Below, piece after piece: positions 43,066-52,625 of a stretch of 64,000 nucleotides of DNA. This DNA is from Roseovarius sp. S88 (GTDB lineage Bacteria; Pseudomonadota; Alphaproteobacteria; Rhodobacterales; Rhodobacteraceae). A program made the position numbers and the translations under genes. How positions within the stretch are numbered: position 1 is the first letter of the stretch; every line of letters starts with the position of its first letter. The stretch spans positions 468,501-532,500 of the forward strand of contig NZ_CP146069.1 of the NCBI RefSeq assembly GCF_037023735.1, read 5' to 3'. The notes under the pieces are model-generated. The model made no database searches. It was given only the letters and a program-made list of their open reading frames with translations, and was not told the origin of the DNA.

Positions 43066-43923
43066 ATGAGCGACCTCAACTATCACCACCTACGCTATTT
43101 TCATGCCGTCGCCCATGACGGCAATCTTACCCGTACAGCAGAACGTCTGAATCTATCGCAATCTGCGCTGTCTTCTCAGATCAAAGCACTGGAAGAGCGG
43201 TTTGGACAAAAGCTTTTTGACCGCGTCGGCCGCAGGCTGGAATTGACCGAGATTGGCCGTATCGCGCTTGATCACGCCGACCGGATTTTTGGCACAGGGG
43301 CCGAGCTATTGGCGACCTTGAACCAGAGCAGCGAAACGCGCCAACCCTTGCGCATCGGCGCTCTATCAACGCTGTCTCGCAACTTTCAGCTCGCCTTTCT
43401 CAAGCCGGTTCTTGGTCAGAACGACGTCGACATCAAACTTACATCCGGCAATGCCGAACGGCTCTTGAATCTGTTGAAATCCCTCGCACTTGATGTGGTT
43501 CTCACCACACAGGTGCCAGCCCGCGACGCCCGCACTGAATTCATTGCGCACCGTATCTCCGAACAGCCCGTCGGCTTGCATGGGGTGCCGGACCGCTTGC
43601 AACACGGCAGCCTCAAATCACTACTCAAGAACGAACCGCTGATCGTGCCCAGTGACCCGGTCATCCGCTCCGGCTTTGATAGCCTTGTCATGCGTCTGGG
43701 TGTTGAGCCACGCGTTGTGGCCGATGTGGATGACATGGCCATGGTACGGCTTTTGGCGCGCGAGGGCGTCGGCCTGGCCATCGCGCCTGCTGTGGTTTTG
43801 GCCGACGAGATTGCCTCGGGTCTGCTTCGGACTGCGCCATATGATCTGCGGATCAACGAGGATTTCTTTGCCGTCACCATCCCGCGCAGTTTTCCGCATC
43901 CTCTGCTGTCCGCTCTCTTGTAG
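43066..43923 (+). CDS. LysR-family transcriptional regulator (NhaR-like)
   Basis: 285 residues. LNYHHLRYFHAVAHDGNLTR and LNLSQSALSSQIKALEERFG form the helix-turn-helix; the pattern is that of the NhaR-like subgroup with the H-L-x-Y-F opening. The effector domain follows (LRIGALSTLSRNFQLAFLKP). It is divergent from the SbtA-like transporter gene and may regulate it in response to sodium, bicarbonate or a related signal. Confidence 0.9.
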   Translation: MSDLNYHHLRYFHAVAHDGNLTRTAERLNLSQSALSSQIKALEERFGQKLFDRVGRRLELTEIGRIALDHADRIFGTGAELLATLNQSSETRQPLRIGALSTLSRNFQLAFLKPVLGQNDVDIKLTSGNAERLLNLLKSLALDVVLTTQVPARDARTEFIAHRISEQPVGLHGVPDRLQHGSLKSLLKNEPLIVPSDPVIRSGFDSLVMRLGVEPRVVADVDDMAMVRLLAREGVGLAIAPAVVLADEIASGLLRTAPYDLRINEDFFAVTIPRSFPHPLLSALL

Positions 43924-43928
43924 ACCGA

Positions 43929-44939
43929 TCAGTCATAGCGCAGCTCCGTCGCTTTGCCGCGGAAGATCACATAAGACAGCACTGTGTATCCCGCGATCAT
44001 CGGCAGGACGAAGACCGTGCCCACCAGAATGATAAACAGGCTTTCCGGTGCGCTGGCGGATTCGTACAGTGTCAACTGCTCGGGCACCACATAGGGGTAG
44101 AACGAGTACGCCATCCCAAAGAAGCCAAGCGTGAAGAGCACGGTTGTCAACGTGAAGGGCAGCCAGGACAGACGATCCTGACTGTCCGGCAGATGCCGCA
44201 ATGTCACCCAAAGCGCCAGCACCAATCCCGCCGCCATGATCGGCAAAGGAGCCAGAAGGAAAATCTCGGGCACCGAAAACCATTTCTCGAAAATTCGGGG
44301 GCTGACGAAAGGCGACGCGAGCGATACGGCACCAAGTCCAAGGACAACGCCCCAAATACCGCCCCGTGCCCAACTCACGGCCTTTTTCTGCAGCTCACCA
44401 TCGGTCTTTAAAATAATCCAGGTGGCGCCGATAAACGAGTAGGCTACTGTCAGGAAGACTGCCGTGATGGTGGCAAAAACCAGCGTGAAGAGCGTGATCT
44501 CAAGGCCCATGATGTAGACGCCCAACATAAAACCCTGCGAGAGAGAGGACATCAAACTGCCAGCATAAAATGCCATATTCCACATCGGCTTGCGGTGGGC
44601 GGGGGCCTTGGCGCGAAACTCAAACGCAACACCGCGCAGGATTAGCCCGACCAGCATAATCGCGACCGGCAGGTAAAGAGCGGTCAGGATCATGCCGTGT
44701 GCTGCCGGAAAGGCCACCAGCAGAATACCGATGGCCAGAACCAGCCATGTTTCATTGGCATCCCAGAATGGACCGATTGACGCAATCATACGGTCTTTCT
44801 CGGCATCATCGGCAAAGGGGAAGAGAACCCCAACCCCAAGGTCATATCCGTCCAGGCAAACGTAGATCAGGATCGACAGCCCCATCAGGGCGGCAAACAC
44901 CAGGGGCAACCATTGTGCCGGGTTTCCAAACATGTCCAT
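43929..44939 (-). CDS. cydB: Cytochrome bd-type quinol oxidase subunit II
   Basis: 336 residues with eight or more membrane helices. FWDANETWLVLAIGILLVAF and LRGVAFEFRAKAPAHR are the conserved CydB segments. With CydA it reduces oxygen with quinol electrons at the inner membrane. It starts 5 bases after cydA. Confidence 0.95.
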   Translation of the reverse strand: MDMFGNPAQWLPLVFAALMGLSILIYVCLDGYDLGVGVLFPFADDAEKDRMIASIGPFWDANETWLVLAIGILLVAFPAAHGMILTALYLPVAIMLVGLILRGVAFEFRAKAPAHRKPMWNMAFYAGSLMSSLSQGFMLGVYIMGLEITLFTLVFATITAVFLTVAYSFIGATWIILKTDGELQKKAVSWARGGIWGVVLGLGAVSLASPFVSPRIFEKWFSVPEIFLLAPLPIMAAGLVLALWVTLRHLPDSQDRLSWLPFTLTTVLFTLGFFGMAYSFYPYVVPEQLTLYESASAPESLFIILVGTVFVLPMIAGYTVLSYVIFRGKATELRYD

Positions 44940-44944
44940 CGCCG

Positions 44945-46321
44945 CTACTCCGCCGGAACCGGCGCCATGCCGGGTCGTTCGGGTCCTACATGACCGCCAC
45001 CAGCGCCAGCATTCCGCGCGATGTAGAACAGCACACCGATATAAGCGATCAGCAATGTGGCATAGACGGTGAGATAGACAAAGAGCGTTGACGCCACCAT
45101 TGGTGCGGGCACCTCGGCCACAGCTTGCTCGGTCGTCATCACACCCGTCACCAGCCAGGGTTGCCGCCCGATTTCGGTGGTGTACCAGCCTGCAAGCGTC
45201 GCCACCCAGCCGCTGAATGCCATGGGCACCATCGCCCAGAGCATGGGTTTGGGCAGACCCTCAGGGCCGCGTCTTTTGTAGCCCATCATGGCCACGGCCG
45301 CCCAGCTCAGAAACAGCATAGCCATGCCTGTGCCCACCATGACGCGGAAGCTGTAGAACACTGGTGCCACGGGCGGATGCAAAATTGTGCCATCTTCAGC
45401 CACAAAATCATTCAGCCCAGGCACCAAGCCATCTGCTTTGTGGGTCAGGATCAGCGAGGCGCCGTTGGGAATGCTGATCTCAAAGTTGTTTTCTCGCGCA
45501 GCTTCATCCGGCACCGCAAAGAGCAGCAGGGGCACATTGCCTCGCGTCTCCCAATTGCCCTCCATCGCGGCGACCTTGGCGGGTTGATGTTCCAGCGTAT
45601 TGAGCCCATGAAAATCCCCCATCAGGATTTGCACTGGTATCAAAAGCGCCCCCAAACCAAGACCCGTGACAAGCGATACACGCACATCATCCGCCTTGTC
45701 GTTCCGCAGCCAGCGATAGGCCCCGATGCCGGCCAAAAGGAACGCCACAGTCAAACCAGACGCCAGCAACATATGGGCCAGCCGATAGGGCATCGACGGA
45801 TTGAAGATGATCGCGAACCAGTCCGTGGCATGTGCCACGCCTTCGCGCATCTCAAAGCCCACAGGCGTGTGCATCCAGCTTGAGAGGACTAAGATCCAAA
45901 AGGCCGACATGGTCGTGCCAAAGGCCACGAGGAAGGTTGCCGTCGTGTGCAACCAGCTTGGCACACGGCTAAAGCCAAACAGCATGATCCCCAGGAATAC
46001 GGCCTCCAGGAAGAAGGCTGTCATCACCTCGTAGGCCAGCAAAGGCCCTGCGATATTTCCAACTGTTTCCATAAAACCAGGCCAGTTGGTGCCGAACTGA
46101 AAGGACATGGTGATGCCGCTCACGACGCCCAGCGCAAAACTGAGCGCAAAAACCTTGACCCAGAACCGATATGCCTTGATCCAGCGTTCTTCGCCGGACC
46201 GGCTGTAGCGGAGTTTGAAGTAGAACAACACCCATCCCAAAGCGATGGTGATCGTCGGGAACAGGATGTGGAACGAGATATTCGCCCCGAATTGAATACG
46301 CGACAGAAGGAGCGTGTCCAT
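44945..46321 (-). CDS. cydA: Cytochrome bd-type quinol oxidase subunit I (cyanide-insensitive type)
   Basis: 458 residues. LLSRIQFGANISFHILFPTI holds the heme b595 His; KVFALSFALGVVSGITMSFQ and GNWETRGNVPLLLFAVPDEA lie around the heme b558 and quinol region, where a long Q-loop insertion is absent. The short Q-loop form is the CioA type, common in alphaproteobacteria and resistant to cyanide. The palindrome at 46463-46480 lies 142 bases above the start and could be a redox- or oxygen-linked operator. Confidence 0.95.
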   Translation of the reverse strand: MDTLLLSRIQFGANISFHILFPTITIALGWVLFYFKLRYSRSGEERWIKAYRFWVKVFALSFALGVVSGITMSFQFGTNWPGFMETVGNIAGPLLAYEVMTAFFLEAVFLGIMLFGFSRVPSWLHTTATFLVAFGTTMSAFWILVLSSWMHTPVGFEMREGVAHATDWFAIIFNPSMPYRLAHMLLASGLTVAFLLAGIGAYRWLRNDKADDVRVSLVTGLGLGALLIPVQILMGDFHGLNTLEHQPAKVAAMEGNWETRGNVPLLLFAVPDEAARENNFEISIPNGASLILTHKADGLVPGLNDFVAEDGTILHPPVAPVFYSFRVMVGTGMAMLFLSWAAVAMMGYKRRGPEGLPKPMLWAMVPMAFSGWVATLAGWYTTEIGRQPWLVTGVMTTEQAVAEVPAPMVASTLFVYLTVYATLLIAYIGVLFYIARNAGAGGGHVGPERPGMAPVPAE

Positions 46322-46462
46322 AGAATATGCCTTGTTTGTGCGGGCGGAACTGCCCGGTGCTTAAGGCTAACCTAGTGGGACAATGTCAGGAGTCTTGGGC
46401 CTGCGACCACCGGGCGCATGGCTGCGGACGCGTCTGGTGCAAGAATAAACAAAGAATTAAAG

Positions 46463-46480
46463 TGTTTCGCGCGCGAAACA
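46463..46480. promoter_or_regulatory. Perfect 18-base palindrome upstream of cydA
   Basis: TGTTTCGCG immediately followed by CGCGAAACA. It lies 142 bases above the cydA start and after the terminator of the upstream gene, so it belongs to the cydAB promoter region. I do not know a regulator with this site. Confidence 0.55.
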
Positions 46481-46520
46481 TCTGTCAGCGCGGCGGTTTG
46501 CCACGCTATCTTACCGAAAC

Positions 46521-46549
46521 GAAAACGCGGCACCCAATGAGCGCCGCGT
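46521..46549 (-). terminator. Terminator of the outer-membrane protein gene
   Basis: ACGCGGC (46525-46531) and GCCGCGT (46543-46549) pair around an eleven-base loop; on the minus strand TTTTCGTTTC follows. It lies 28 bases past the stop at 46577. Confidence 0.7.
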
Positions 46550-46576
46550 CAGCATTTTCTCACTGGCGTGGCCGGA

Positions 46577-47251
46577 TCAGTTTAACTTTAACTCGTAGCC
46601 CAAACGCAGTTCGAGGCTGTCAGTGTTGACGGAATAAGAGCCCGCCGCCCCACCGTTGAGACTAATATCCGTTTCGCCAGCGCGTACATAATTCACACCT
46701 ACCTTGAGCTTGCCACGCGGGCCGACTGAGCGAAGTGCGCGAATTCCCAGCTGACCATAACCACTGAAATCGTCGCCAGAGCCGGCTACAACACCATCGG
46801 TAGTGCTTATGTCGCGGTAGAGAAGACCTGCCCCAATGCCGATCTCGGTACGCCAGAGAGCGGATTCTTGCACTGGCCACCAGACATTTCCACCCAATCG
46901 CGCGGTTTGAATTGAGGTAGAGTAGAACACTAATGGCGTTGGCAAGCCCGGAAAGCTGGCAGTGGTTGTGCTGTAGTCATCAAGCCATGCGAACTCAAGC
47001 TCCGGCGTTAGTCGGATACCTCCGATTGTCGCCGCGTCCCGTAAACCGTAGCTGAGCGACAGGCCAAAATGCTCATTTTGCCTGTCATCGGCATTTGAAA
47101 ACGTGCCCAAGGTGTTAAACCCGCCAAGTTCGTCCCCTGTCACGCCTCCAACGATATCAAAACTCAGATACCGATCCCCGGCTTCCGCCTTTGCAAGCGG
47201 AAACGCGGCAAGGGTGCTCACGATGATCGCTGCGAAAATCTTTACTTTCAT
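46577..47251 (-). CDS. Outer-membrane beta-barrel protein
   Basis: 224 residues from the ATG at 47251. A signal peptide (MKVKIFAAIIVSTLAAFPLA, ending near KAEA) is followed by alternating polar/hydrophobic stretches, such as HFGLSLSYGLRDAATIG, RLTPELEFAWLDDY and LRLGYELKLN, which ends the protein like the last barrel strand of outer-membrane proteins, although the last residue is Asn rather than Phe. The family resembles OmpA/OmpW-like or opacity-type eight-stranded barrels. Function unknown; a porin-like or adhesive role is inferred. Confidence 0.75.
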   Translation of the reverse strand: MKVKIFAAIIVSTLAAFPLAKAEAGDRYLSFDIVGGVTGDELGGFNTLGTFSNADDRQNEHFGLSLSYGLRDAATIGGIRLTPELEFAWLDDYSTTTASFPGLPTPLVFYSTSIQTARLGGNVWWPVQESALWRTEIGIGAGLLYRDISTTDGVVAGSGDDFSGYGQLGIRALRSVGPRGKLKVGVNYVRAGETDISLNGGAAGSYSVNTDSLELRLGYELKLN

Positions 47252-47395
47252 TGTTACATGCCCGTTGTTGGTCCTGCTCACGGCACAAGATGTAGCAGAA
47301 CACGCAAAAATACTCGCCAAGATTTTGTCTTTTCATAAGGTTTTGCTATCGGCCGTGTTCTTACAGTCGCACAACGGTTCTTTGTAGACGCGCAT

Positions 47396-48745
47396 TCAGG
47401 CGGCAGCCAAACCTTTGTCGAGCGCATCAAGCACCTGATTTACTTCCTGTTCACTGATGACCAAGGGCGGTGACATCAACAGGTTATTGCCCCCGATCCG
47501 TACCATCGCACCGGCTTCATAGGTGGCCTGGTGCACCCGTTTGATTGTGTCCATATCCATGGGCGTCTTGGCGGCACGGTCGCTGACCAATTCAATTCCG
47601 GCCATCAACCCATGGCCCCCGCGCACATCGCCGATGATGTCGTATTTTTCCATCAGTTTTTGCACGCCCTCGAAGAGTTGCGCACCTCTCGCCGCAGCGT
47701 TTGTTTTGGTATCCAGTCGCAGTGTTTCCGACAGGCACGCGACGACGGCTGCTGCGCCTACGGGGTGGGCGGAGTAAGTATAGCCTGTCCAAATCGCGCC
47801 ATCTGACCCGGCGCTCTCAAACACATCAGCCACCTTGTCCCCGACGAGCACGCCACCGACCGGAAAGTAGGCGCTCGTGATACCTTTGGCAACGGTCATC
47901 ATATCCGGTTTAACGCCCCAATGCCGCGCGCCAGTCCAGTCGCCTGTGCGCCCAAACCCGCAAATTACCTCATCTGAGATCAGCAAGATACCATAGCGGT
48001 CACAGATCTCACGCATATGCTTCATAAAAGATGCATCCGGCACGATCACCCCGCCCGCTCCCTGAATCGGCTCCATGATGAATGCGGCGATGGTGCTGGG
48101 GTCCTGAAACTCCACCTCATCCACAAAGGCCGCTGCGATCTTCTCGGCCAGTTTGACCGGGTCAGTTTCATCAAAGGGGTTCCGATACGTGTAAGGGCTG
48201 GGCAAGTGATAGCAGCCGGGGAGAAGCGGCTCGTAAGTGATCCGGAACCTGTTGTTGCCATTCACAGACGCGCCGCCCCAATGCGTGCCGTGATAGCCTT
48301 TCTTCAGACTGATAAATTTGGTGCGCGTATGCTCGCCCCGCAGGCGATGATACTGTCGCGCCATGCGCAAAGCGGTGTCTACTGCGTCGGACCCGCCCGA
48401 GGTGAAGAACACCCGCGTCATACCGTCTTCGGCAAAGAACTCCTGCACCGCATAAGAGGCCTCAATCGCCGGAGGGTTCGAGGTGCCAGCGAAGGCGGAA
48501 TAATACGGCAGTTCCCAAAGCTGATCGGAAATCGCCTGTTTGATCGCGTCGTTGGAATACCCAAGATTGGTGCACCAGAGACCGCCCACGGCATCCACGA
48601 TGCGATGCCCGTCGATATCGACGATCTCAACGCCCTCAGCTCCTTTGATGATCTTGGGTGCGTTTGATTGTTGCTCGCCGGGATGACCCATGGGGTGCCA
48701 GATGTGGCGCGCATTCATCTCGCGCAAAAAATTGTCATCTTTCAT
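47396..48745 (-). CDS. Omega-amino acid:pyruvate-type aminotransferase (class III)
   Basis: 449 residues. HIWHPMGHPGEQQSNAP is a typical class III start; FFTSGGSDAVDTALRMARQY binds the phosphate; LLISDEVICGFGRTGDW and MTVAKGITSAYFPVGG follow, with Lys287 as the PLP lysine. The pattern fits omega-transaminases that use beta-alanine, taurine, putrescine or amines with pyruvate. It stands alone; no degradation genes next to it name the amine donor. Enzymes of this group are numerous in Rhodobacterales. Confidence 0.92.
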   Translation of the reverse strand: MKDDNFLREMNARHIWHPMGHPGEQQSNAPKIIKGAEGVEIVDIDGHRIVDAVGGLWCTNLGYSNDAIKQAISDQLWELPYYSAFAGTSNPPAIEASYAVQEFFAEDGMTRVFFTSGGSDAVDTALRMARQYHRLRGEHTRTKFISLKKGYHGTHWGGASVNGNNRFRITYEPLLPGCYHLPSPYTYRNPFDETDPVKLAEKIAAAFVDEVEFQDPSTIAAFIMEPIQGAGGVIVPDASFMKHMREICDRYGILLISDEVICGFGRTGDWTGARHWGVKPDMMTVAKGITSAYFPVGGVLVGDKVADVFESAGSDGAIWTGYTYSAHPVGAAAVVACLSETLRLDTKTNAAARGAQLFEGVQKLMEKYDIIGDVRGGHGLMAGIELVSDRAAKTPMDMDTIKRVHQATYEAGAMVRIGGNNLLMSPPLVISEQEVNQVLDALDKGLAAA

Positions 48746-48890
48746 AACAGCCTCCGAGAGCAGAACGGGATTTGATCAAATCCTGACAGGGCGAAACGTG
48801 TCTGTCTACAAAGGAGTGAAAAGCTCGAGGCGGAAGCTTTCAAAATTCCCCATCTGATATCCGTTGTGGAAACTGGGATCACCCAAAACG

Positions 48891-48913
48891 AAAAACCCCG
48901 CCGAACGGCGGGG
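48891..48913 (-). terminator. Rho-independent terminator of rpmJ
   Basis: CCCCGCC (48896-48902), loop GAAC, GGCGGGG (48907-48913), followed on the minus strand by TTTTT. Confidence 0.9.
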
Positions 48914-48937
48914 CATCAGTCTACAACGCAGGTTGGC

Positions 48938-49063
48938 TTAGCCTTGGCGGGCTTTGAACCGGCGCTGGGTTTTGTTGATTACATAGACGCGGCCTTTGCG
49001 GCGCACGACGCGGCAATCGCGGTGACGGTTCTTCAGGGACCGCAGCGAATTCTTGACCTTCAT
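48938..49063 (-). CDS. rpmJ: 50S ribosomal protein L36 (41-residue form)
   Basis: 41 residues: [20 protein letters not shown], then [20 protein letters not shown] and G. AAAGGAG lies upstream of the ATG at 49063. This is the C-minus-type L36 without the full set of four zinc-ligand residues, with a single Cys in RDCRVV, as in many alphaproteobacteria. L36 binds 23S rRNA. It is single-gene, with a terminator, and too short for ORF finders with a 60-codon limit. Confidence 0.95.
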   Translation of the reverse strand: MKVKNSLRSLKNRHRDCRVVRRKGRVYVINKTQRRFKARQG

Positions 49064-49138
49064 CGGTCGTCTCCTTTGTCGTGGCGCGGGCTTGCGCCGG
49101 GGTTAACGGGTGTGTCGCCTAAGGCGTCACAACAAATA

Positions 49139-49213
49139 TGGTGGGCGATACAAGGATCGAACTTGTGACCCCTTCGATGTCAACGAAGTGCTCTACCGCT
49201 GAGCTAATCGCCC
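49139..49213 (-). tRNA. tRNA-Val (anticodon GAC)
   Basis: On the minus strand the acceptor GGGCGAT pairs with ATCGCCC, D stem GCTC/GAGC, anticodon stem CTTCG/CGAAG with loop TTGACAT, T stem ACAAG/CTTGT with loop TTCGATC, discriminator A and encoded CCA. The anticodon GAC reads GTC and GTT valine codons. Confidence 0.96.
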
Positions 49214-49354
49214 GTTCACGTCACCGCTTCACATGCCCCAAATAAAGAGGGGCGCGGGAAACCGCGCCGGTGAGCCGTGTCTATAAAAGGAGTCGAGGAC
49301 TGGATCAAGGGCTTTTAGATTGCCAATTTCGCTCTATTATGGCGTGTAGGAGAA

Positions 49355-50221
49355 ATGATGACCAACACTGCGTTTTCGCTGACACGTCCAAATCGTCGGA
49401 CCACATCGGTGGTCTTTGCCTCGCCGCATAGCGGCCGGGGATATTCGTCGCATTTCCTGCGCCGCTCGATGTTGAACGAAAAAGCGATCCGAAGCTCGGA
49501 GGATGCGTTTGTCGATCAGCTCTTTGAGGTCGCTCCGCAGTTTGGGGCATCCCTGATTACTGCGACTGTGCCGCGTGCCTATGTTGATTTGAACCGCAGT
49601 ATTGAAGAGCTTGATCCAGCTTTGATTGATGGCGTGCGCAAGGGCGGGCACAATCCGAGGGTGTCGTCAGGTTTGGGGGTTATCCCGCGCGTCGTAGCCA
49701 ACGGGCAGGCGATTTACAGCGGCAAGATCACCCTGGCCGAGGCACAGCAGAGGCTTGAACGCTACTGGGCACCTTATCACACCGCGCTTCGGACAGAACT
49801 GGACCAGGCGCACGAAGCATTTGGCGAGGCTATTTTGATTGATTGCCACTCCATGCCGCATGAGGCGATGGATTCTGTCGTGCGCACAGGGATCAAACGG
49901 CCAGAGATTGTATTGGGTGACAGGTTTGGTGCCGCGGCCAGTGAAGCCATTGTAGATCGTATTGAAGCGGCCTTTGTTCACGCCGGGTTCGCGGTCACGC
50001 GAAACACGCCTTTTGCCGGGGCTTTTATCACTCAGAACTATGGAAAACCGGCAAATGATAGGCATGCAATACAAATTGAAGTCGATCGCGCGCTTTACAT
50101 GAACGAAAAAACAATTCGCCCGAATGCGGAGTTTGCGACCTTTAAACGCCGCCTGCAGGCAATTATCGCGGATATTGCCCGGATCGGTCGACCCGAGGCA
50201 CAGCCGCTGGCAGCCGAGTAA
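49355..50221 (+). CDS. N-formylglutamate amidohydrolase
   Basis: 288 residues. VVFASPHSGRGYSSHF, SSEDAFVDQLFEVAPQFGAS and ATVPRAYVDLNRSIEELDP, together with AILIDCHSMPHE and FITQNYGKPANDRHAIQIEV, fit the FGase family, with likely zinc ligands in CHSMPH and the NRS...ELD patch. It cleaves N-formyl-L-glutamate to formate and glutamate in some histidine-degradation pathways; no hut genes are near, so other N-formyl or related amides are possible. It ends 2 bases before the convergent dinB. Confidence 0.9.
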   Translation: MMTNTAFSLTRPNRRTTSVVFASPHSGRGYSSHFLRRSMLNEKAIRSSEDAFVDQLFEVAPQFGASLITATVPRAYVDLNRSIEELDPALIDGVRKGGHNPRVSSGLGVIPRVVANGQAIYSGKITLAEAQQRLERYWAPYHTALRTELDQAHEAFGEAILIDCHSMPHEAMDSVVRTGIKRPEIVLGDRFGAAASEAIVDRIEAAFVHAGFAVTRNTPFAGAFITQNYGKPANDRHAIQIEVDRALYMNEKTIRPNAEFATFKRRLQAIIADIARIGRPEAQPLAAE

Positions 50222-50223
50222 AC

Positions 50224-51477
50224 CTAGCGCAACGACCGCCCCTTTAGAATCGCGTCTGGTCCAAACCGGGCGCGAATTTCGTCTGTCGCGCGTTCTGCTT
50301 CTCCACGCTGGCGAGCCTGGGGATCGAGCAGGTCGCCCGAGGTGTCCGCGGCGCTTTCTGGCCAAAGCTCTGAAATACCGACGCCGATAAGGCGGTAGGG
50401 CTGATCTGGTTCGACCTGATCGTAGAGTACGCGTGCGGTCCGATAAATCGCATCGGCCAGCTGCGTGGGATCGCGAAGTGCCAGTCTCCGGGTCAGGAGT
50501 GAGTGATCGGCACGTTTGAGCTTCAGTGTCACAACGCGACCGGCCAGAGCACGGGCCTTAGCGCGGTCGGCCACATTCTCGGCCAGCCGCCAAATATGGC
50601 CATCGAGGATATCCGTGTCGGTTGTATCTTCGGAAAAAGTGGTCTCATTGGAAATCGACTTGACCGGTGCATTGGCCGAGACACGGCGGTGGTCTTGCCC
50701 ACGGGCCAGATGCCAGAGCCTGTCTCCCATCGCGCCAAAACGAGCGGTCAGATCCATCTGTTCCCAACGTAAAAGATCGCTGAAGTGGCGGATGCCGGCC
50801 TTTTCAAGGGATGCGCGTGTCGCCTGACCCACCCCCCAAATAAGCGTAACGGGTTGGTCATGCAGAAATGCAGCCGTTTCGGCCTGACCAATGACGGAAA
50901 AGCCGCGCGGCTTGTCGAGGTCCGAGGCAATTTTGGCCAGGAATTTGTTATGGCTGAGGCCAATAGAGCCAGTGAGGCCCAGGTCACTCTTCATGCGCTG
51001 AACCAGCCGAGCCAGCATAATGGCGGGCGGGGCGCCATGCAGGCGGGCCGTTCCGGTGAGATCGAGAAAGGCTTCATCAAGCGACAACGGCTCGATATCA
51101 GGTGTGAGCTCTTTCATCATCTCGCGGATTTTTTTGGAAACGTCCGCATAGACGGACATGCGTGGTTTGAGAACGACTGCATCCGGGCACAGCTTGAGCG
51201 CCTGAAACATTGGCATGGCCGAGCGAACACCGCGAATACGGGCAACATAACAAGCGGTTGAAACCACGCCGCGCCGCCCACCACCAATGATGAGGGGTTT
51301 GGACTCCAACTCGGGGTTGTCGCGTTTCTCGACACTGGCATAGAAGGCGTCGCAGTCCATGTGCGCTATGGAGAGATCAAAGAGTTCCGGGTGCGAGAGC
51401 ACGCGAGGGCTCCGGCAGGCGGGGCAGCGCGGGCCATTTTCAAAAGCGTGCAGACAATCGCGGCAAAAGGCAGGCAT
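50224..51477 (-). CDS. dinB: DNA polymerase IV (Y-family)
   Basis: 417 residues from the ATG at 51477; a longer frame to 51555 only adds non-family residues. An N-terminal CRDC...CPAC pair (two C-x2-C) suggests a small zinc finger seen in alphaproteobacterial DinB forms. The catalytic part has IAHMDCDAFYASVEKRDNPE and IEPLSLDEAFLDLTGTARLH, with the catalytic carboxylates, and PKSI/THHH-like little-finger parts later. It copies past damaged bases. No SOS box was recognised upstream. Confidence 0.95.
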   Translation of the reverse strand: MPAFCRDCLHAFENGPRCPACRSPRVLSHPELFDLSIAHMDCDAFYASVEKRDNPELESKPLIIGGGRRGVVSTACYVARIRGVRSAMPMFQALKLCPDAVVLKPRMSVYADVSKKIREMMKELTPDIEPLSLDEAFLDLTGTARLHGAPPAIMLARLVQRMKSDLGLTGSIGLSHNKFLAKIASDLDKPRGFSVIGQAETAAFLHDQPVTLIWGVGQATRASLEKAGIRHFSDLLRWEQMDLTARFGAMGDRLWHLARGQDHRRVSANAPVKSISNETTFSEDTTDTDILDGHIWRLAENVADRAKARALAGRVVTLKLKRADHSLLTRRLALRDPTQLADAIYRTARVLYDQVEPDQPYRLIGVGISELWPESAADTSGDLLDPQARQRGEAERATDEIRARFGPDAILKGRSLR

Positions 51478-51587
51478 GGCACCATCAGATTGGTTGTGCA
51501 GAAAGTGTATGCCGGAGGGCCCCCAAGCGGAAGGGCCTAGGGCGGGGTTTGGCAATTTGAGTATTTTGAGAACAGTGAAAGAGACGG

Positions 51588-52295
51588 TCAGCTGCCAATT
51601 TCTGACAGGATGGTCTGGGCGGCTTCGCGTGGGTTTGGGGCGGCCCAGATGGGACGGCCCACCACGATGTGATCGGCCCCGTCGTTTAGGGCTTGTGCTG
51701 GGGTGGCGACACGTTTCTGATCACCCAGAGCGCTGCCCGCGGTACGGACGCCGGGTGTGACGATAAGCTTGCCTTTGGCCTCTGGCAGAGCTCGGATGAG
51801 AGAAGCCTCTTGTGGCGAGGCGATGACGCCGTCGGCCCCTGCCTCAAAGGCGCGTGCGGCTCGGGTTAAGACCAGGTCAGCAATGTTTCCAGATGAGATC
51901 AGAGCGGCATCCAGATCAGCGCGGTCGAGCGACGTAAGAATAGTCACGGCAAGGATTTTCATATCCTTTTCGCCAACGCCTTCTCGCGCGGCGCGCACCA
52001 CATGCGGATCGCCGTGCACGGTCAGGAAATCGAGTTCAAACTGTGCCAGCCCCCGCACGGCGTTCTCCACTGTCGCACCGATGTCAAAAAGCTTCATGTC
52101 GAGGAATATGCGCTTGCCGTGATCCTGCTTCAGCTCATTGGCGAGTGCCAGCCCTCCTCCGGTGAGCATGCCGAGCCCGATCTTGTAGAAGGACACGGCA
52201 TCCCCAAGCTGTTCGGTAAGTTGCAGGCCTGCCAGCGCATTGGGTAGGTCAATCGCAACGATCAACCGGTCGTCAGAGAGCGAGGTGGGTGTCAT
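51588..52295 (-). CDS. pyrF: Orotidine 5'-phosphate decarboxylase
   Basis: 235 residues from the ATG at 52295 (MTPTSLSDDRLIVAIDLPNA). IFLDMKLFDIGATVENAVRG carries the catalytic D-x-K-x-x-D motif, and VTPGVRTAGSALGDQKRVAT is the phosphate-binding part with the late Arg. It makes UMP from OMP in pyrimidine synthesis. It is followed on the same strand by dinB after 110 bases. Confidence 0.96.
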   Translation of the reverse strand: MTPTSLSDDRLIVAIDLPNALAGLQLTEQLGDAVSFYKIGLGMLTGGGLALANELKQDHGKRIFLDMKLFDIGATVENAVRGLAQFELDFLTVHGDPHVVRAAREGVGEKDMKILAVTILTSLDRADLDAALISSGNIADLVLTRAARAFEAGADGVIASPQEASLIRALPEAKGKLIVTPGVRTAGSALGDQKRVATPAQALNDGADHIVVGRPIWAAPNPREAAQTILSEIGS

Positions 52296-52370
52296 AGGAT
52301 TGGCTCCGGCATGCAAGGGCGTGAGCCCTTTTTGCGGCCAAGCCTTCCCGGGTCAACCCACCAAAGGGTC

Positions 52371-52625
52371 CTATGCGGCCAGTGCAGGGCCGTTTGCAGC
52401 TCTGAGGAGCTGGGAAAACAGCGGCTTTTTCGACGCTTTGTGCTGTTCCCTCGCCCTCTGCATCAGGCCGCGGGCGACCAGTGCATAATCGGCCGTAAGC
52501 GGTGCTTTGATGTGCACAGGGTAATTGTACATCCAGACGGCGTCGCGAATGCGGACAGAGGCCTCAAAGCCTTCTATTTCTGGGTTATATCGTATGGTGT
52601 CGAATGCTAGGGCTTCGATAATCAT
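52371..52625 (-). CDS. Small protein of unknown function (84 residues)
   Basis: 84 residues, AAGGAGCAG ahead of the ATG at 52625. The middle has FEASVRIRDAVWMYNYPVHI and the end a Lys/Arg-rich helix (LMQRAREQHKASKK). No membrane helix or signal peptide. I do not recognise it; an RNA- or nucleic-acid-associated role is possible given the basic tail but this is a guess. It is 75 bases upstream of pyrF on the same strand. Confidence 0.6.
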   Translation of the reverse strand: MIIEALAFDTIRYNPEIEGFEASVRIRDAVWMYNYPVHIKAPLTADYALVARGLMQRAREQHKASKKPLFSQLLRAANGPALAA

